Origin: Geodermatophilus sp. DSM 45219
GTDB taxonomy: Bacteria; Actinomycetota; Actinomycetes; Mycobacteriales; Geodermatophilaceae
Assembly (NCBI RefSeq): GCF_900104025.1
Contig: NZ_FNIQ01000001.1
Coordinates: 124,001 to 188,000 of the forward strand
DNA length: 64,000 nt
Reading direction: 5' to 3'
Shown here: piece after piece, positions 61,628-64,000 of the stretch
How positions within the stretch are numbered: the stretch's first letter is position 1
Layout: the number at the start of each line of letters is the position of its first letter
Translations under genes and position numbers: made by a program
Notes under the pieces: generated by a model
Databases searched by the model: none
Seen by the model: only the letters and a program-made list of their open reading frames with translations
Told to the model about the DNA's origin: nothing

Positions 61628-62755
61628 GTGCAAGACATGGGCTTCTCGATCAAAATCGCGCCAGGTGTCCGGGTGCGTGCGTCCAGCCGTGGCGTCCGCA
61701 CGAGCATCGGCCCGCGGGCCGCTCGGTTGCACGTGGGCGGTGGGCGCACCGGGTTCTCCACCGGCGTCGGCCCCGTGGGCTACTACACGACCCTGGGCGG
61801 CGGGAACCGCGGACGACGGTCCACCACGACGCGCCGTCCCTCGGCGGGCTCCTACCAGCGCCAGCTGGCCGCGAGCTCGGCCGCCGCGGCGAAGGCGGAG
61901 GAGGCGCAACGGCTCGCCGGGCTGTTCCAGGGCCTGCTGGACATCCATCGCGAGGCTTTTCAGCCGGCTCAGCCACCTGTGGCACCGCCAGCCCCGGCAC
62001 CCGACGCGGACGCGATCCGTGCTCACCACCGCAAGGCCGCCCTCGCCGGCATCGGGCTGCTGCGGCGGCGGGAGCGTGCCGCCGCCCAGGAACGGGCCGA
62101 CCGCGCGGCGGAGGCGGAGCTGCAGGCCCGCTGGGCCGAGGTGCAGCGCATGCAAGCCGACTACCAGGCCCAGCTGGACGCCTGGTGGGCGGCGCTGCTG
62201 CGCAACGAACCGGACGCCGTCATCGGCACACTTGCCGAGGCGTTCGAGGACAACGAGGCCGCCGCCGCACCCCTCGGCGTCGACGGCGACGAGCTGTCTC
62301 TCGTCGTCCTGGCGCCCAGCGAGGACATCGTCCCGGAGCGGATGCCGGGCACGACCGCCAGCGGCAACCTGAGCCTCCGCAAGGTCCCCAAGGGCGAACG
62401 CGCCGCCCTCTACACCCAGGCCGTGATGGGGCACGCCCTGGTGACCATCAAGGAAGTCCTCGCGGTCGCTCCGGGTATCCAGCGGGTGCGGCTCATCTTC
62501 CTGCGTCACGCCGGCGCCGACGCCTACGGCCAACCCAAGCTCGAATGCCTGCTGGCCGGCACGTGGACCCGACAAGCCCTACAAGGTGTCGCCTGGGCCA
62601 CCGCCGACGCCGCCACGGTCGCGCAGGACACCGCCACCGAGCTCCTCGTCAAGCTGCGCGGCGGCAAGGAACTGGCACCGCTGAACCTGGACTCGCAACC
62701 GGAGATCCAGCAGCTGCTGGAGGTCGTCGACATCGAGGATCTCGTCTCCGATTGA
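61628..62755 (+). CDS. DUF4236 domain protein
   Basis: 375 residues from the GTG at 61628 with AGGAG 9 bases upstream; the ATG three codons on is possible. N-terminal DUF4236: GFSIKIAPGVRVRASSRGVRTSIGP, then GRTGFSTGVGPVGYYTTLGG. A helical region with Ala/Glu/Gln heptads (RRRERAAAQERADRAAEAEL) follows. The C-terminal ~130 residues are a mixed domain (SLVVLAPSEDIVPER; VRLIFLRHAGADAYGQ) shared with actinobacterial relatives. Function is unknown. It is often found on phages and elements. Confidence 0.8.
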   Translation: MQDMGFSIKIAPGVRVRASSRGVRTSIGPRAARLHVGGGRTGFSTGVGPVGYYTTLGGGNRGRRSTTTRRPSAGSYQRQLAASSAAAAKAEEAQRLAGLFQGLLDIHREAFQPAQPPVAPPAPAPDADAIRAHHRKAALAGIGLLRRRERAAAQERADRAAEAELQARWAEVQRMQADYQAQLDAWWAALLRNEPDAVIGTLAEAFEDNEAAAAPLGVDGDELSLVVLAPSEDIVPERMPGTTASGNLSLRKVPKGERAALYTQAVMGHALVTIKEVLAVAPGIQRVRLIFLRHAGADAYGQPKLECLLAGTWTRQALQGVAWATADAATVAQDTATELLVKLRGGKELAPLNLDSQPEIQQLLEVVDIEDLVSD

Positions 62756-63174
62756 TTGAGTTGTGACCGGGCTTCGCCAAGGACGCGCAGATGCCGTACC
62801 GCGGCTTTGGGCAGGGCCGCCCGACGCCCGTCGACCAGGGCAGTGGAGCCTCCTCGAGCGTTGTCCTTCGGGGGCATGGCAGTGCCGTGGTCACCTGAGC
62901 GGCCCACGCAGGGACACAGCACCCACCGGGACCTGTGCCCGCGGTCGCACCGCTGGCCGAGGTACCTGTGCCGCAATGTGGGGGCGCGGTCTTCAGTCAT
63001 TCACGCAGACGGGCAACAGGTGGGACCCGTGGGGTCTATGCGAGCTGACCTGGCGAGAAGCGCTAACCCGGGGGCCGAACCTAGGCATGAGCGGAACGTG
63101 GAGTATCGGTAACGCTGTGAAACCTTACCTGTGAGGGCGACAGTCGCCTCGCCCCGCAGACTCTGGAGCCAATC
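62756..63174. other. 419-base stretch with no recognised gene
   Basis: Frames here lack domain matches and good start sites. The last 60 bases are likely the promoter and leader of the excalibur gene; no known riboswitch motif was recognised. Confidence 0.45.
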
Positions 63175-63618
63175 ATGCGTTGTCGTACCACTGCTGCTGC
63201 CGGTGTCCTCTTCACCGCTGCTCTGTCCCTCGGCGTCTCTGGCACGGCCCACGCCGCCGACACCTACAACTGCCCGGACTTCGTCTCGCAGGCGGACGCC
63301 CAGGCTGTCTACAACGCCAACCCGAGCGACCCGAACCAGCTGGACCGCGACAACGACGCCCAGGCCTGCGAGGACCACGACTACATCGCCAGCCCGGGGA
63401 CCGTCACCAGCGCCATGGCCCTCGGCACCACGAGCCAGGTGACCCCCGGTACCACGAGCCAGGTGACCAGCCGTCCGGCGGGGGCCGTGGCCGCCGGCGA
63501 CGGCAGCTCCTCCGGTGGCGAGGCCAGCGCGCTTCCCTACGTCCTGGGCGGCGTCGCGCTGACCGCGGCCGGTGGGGCCGCGTTCGCTGCGCGGCGCAGC
63601 TCCCGCGCGACCGTCTGA
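63175..63618 (+). CDS. Secreted excalibur calcium-binding domain protein with C-terminal anchor
   Basis: 147 residues, ATG start with CTGGAG upstream. Signal peptide residues 1-27 (AGVLFTAALSLGVSGTAHAA). The excalibur motif follows: YNCPDFVSQADAQAVYNAN, then DPNQLDRDNDAQACED with the DxDxDxxxCE calcium loop. A Ser/Gly/Thr linker, with a duplicated TTSQVT unit, leads to a C-terminal hydrophobic helix and Arg tail (ALPYVLGG...RRSSR). There is no strict LPXTG motif, but the layout is that of a wall- or membrane-anchored protein. Confidence 0.85.
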   Translation: MRCRTTAAAGVLFTAALSLGVSGTAHAADTYNCPDFVSQADAQAVYNANPSDPNQLDRDNDAQACEDHDYIASPGTVTSAMALGTTSQVTPGTTSQVTSRPAGAVAAGDGSSSGGEASALPYVLGGVALTAAGGAAFAARRSSRATV

Positions 63619-63688
63619 CCGTCGGGACGTGCACCATCGCGCACGCACCACCCACCCCGGTCCCTCAGTGGCCGGGGCGGGTGGTGCG

Positions 63689-64000
63689 GTGCGCATCGTC
63701 GGGGCATACCCCCCGCCAATACCTCCAGCACTGACTTCGGACGCCGACGCCGAGCTCGAGGCCCTGCTCGCCCGGCCGCCCCGGGTCACCCGCTACGGAC
63801 AGCCCGGTCGCCCCGCTGTCCGGACGGCCCGGCCCCGCGCCGCCCGTGTCTGGGCGGCCACCTCCGCGGTACTCGCCGCCGCGGGGATCGCTGCGGTCGT
63901 CGTCCTGCCTCAGGACACGAGCGACCCCGTCCGACTCGACGTTCCTCTCGCCGTGGTCGCCCCGCCGGTCACCGCGACGCCAGACATGCCCGCGCCTCTT
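63689..64000 (+). CDS. Start of a possible membrane protein (cut off)
   Basis: Possible GTG start at 63689 (63668 also in frame). Visible N terminus: a polar region with LLARPPRVTRYGQPGRP, then one hydrophobic helix (TSAVLAAAGIAAVVVLP) and a polar Pro/Thr-rich segment that would lie outside the membrane. This resembles the N terminus of class F (E-like) sortases, which often sit beside short anchored secreted genes. The catalytic part is beyond the window, so this remains tentative. Confidence 0.4.
   Translation, partial: MRIVGAYPPPIPPALTSDADAELEALLARPPRVTRYGQPGRPAVRTARPRAARVWAATSAVLAAAGIAAVVVLPQDTSDPVRLDVPLAVVAPPVTATPDMPAPL

Noticed and set aside
63060-63174. Riboswitch (c-di-AMP type) before the excalibur gene
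   Set aside because: Some short blocks look similar, but the conserved order of the ydaO motif is not present.

Overview
The window is GC-rich actinobacterial DNA: strong G/C at third codon positions, many GTG starts, Lsr2, a two-protein sulfite reductase/APS reductase pathway, and a five-helix di-heme succinate dehydrogenase. The gene set (DUF1990, paired HipA-like kinase and DUF3037, CrtA-like monooxygenase, DUF1772, PspC) fits the Geodermatophilaceae and relatives. That family-level placement is inference. No rRNA or tRNA was recognised.

About 1-43.3 kb looks like ordinary chromosome. It opens with a cut-off SRPBCC-Nudix fusion gene. A sulfate assimilation block follows: Rrf2 regulator, cysC, a cysteine leader peptide, sulfite reductase, a zinc-ribbon protein and cysH. 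Next come phoX behind a PHO-box-like repeat, a HipA-like/DUF3037 pair, a formate-nitrite-type channel, a secreted M1 peptidase, a molybdopterin/flavin oxidoreductase pair, sdhCAB, a GGDEF-EAL protein, several stress or envelope genes, a WYL regulator beside a Pycsar-effector-like protein, and an EthA-type monooxygenase with an alpha/beta hydrolase. Three families of short repeats are scattered through this part. Family A is GC-rich and appears to sit inside two coding regions. Families B and C are palindromes at gene ends.

35.4-43.3 kb holds one compact minus-strand cluster: a LuxR-type regulator and then seven genes, the last five mostly overlapping. They encode a Glu/Asp-Phe/Tyr repeat protein, a second acidic protein, an HEXXH metalloprotease-like protein, three proteins of unknown family and an M15-type peptidase. 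This is the best candidate for an undescribed system.

From about 43.3 kb the DNA becomes accessory in character. It holds gene debris with a broken PIN toxin, an excisionase-like HTH gene, a MobF relaxase with an oriT-like region, a large secreted LGFP/RTX mosaic protein with its partner gene, a frameshifted small gene, Lsr2, a membrane-tethered HNH nuclease-like protein, an IS110-family transposase and a DUF4236 protein. This looks like an integrative or mobilisable element. No integrase or conjugation pore genes are visible in the window, so it is incomplete here or degraded. The window ends in an excalibur-domain secreted protein and the start of a cut-off gene that may encode a membrane protein.
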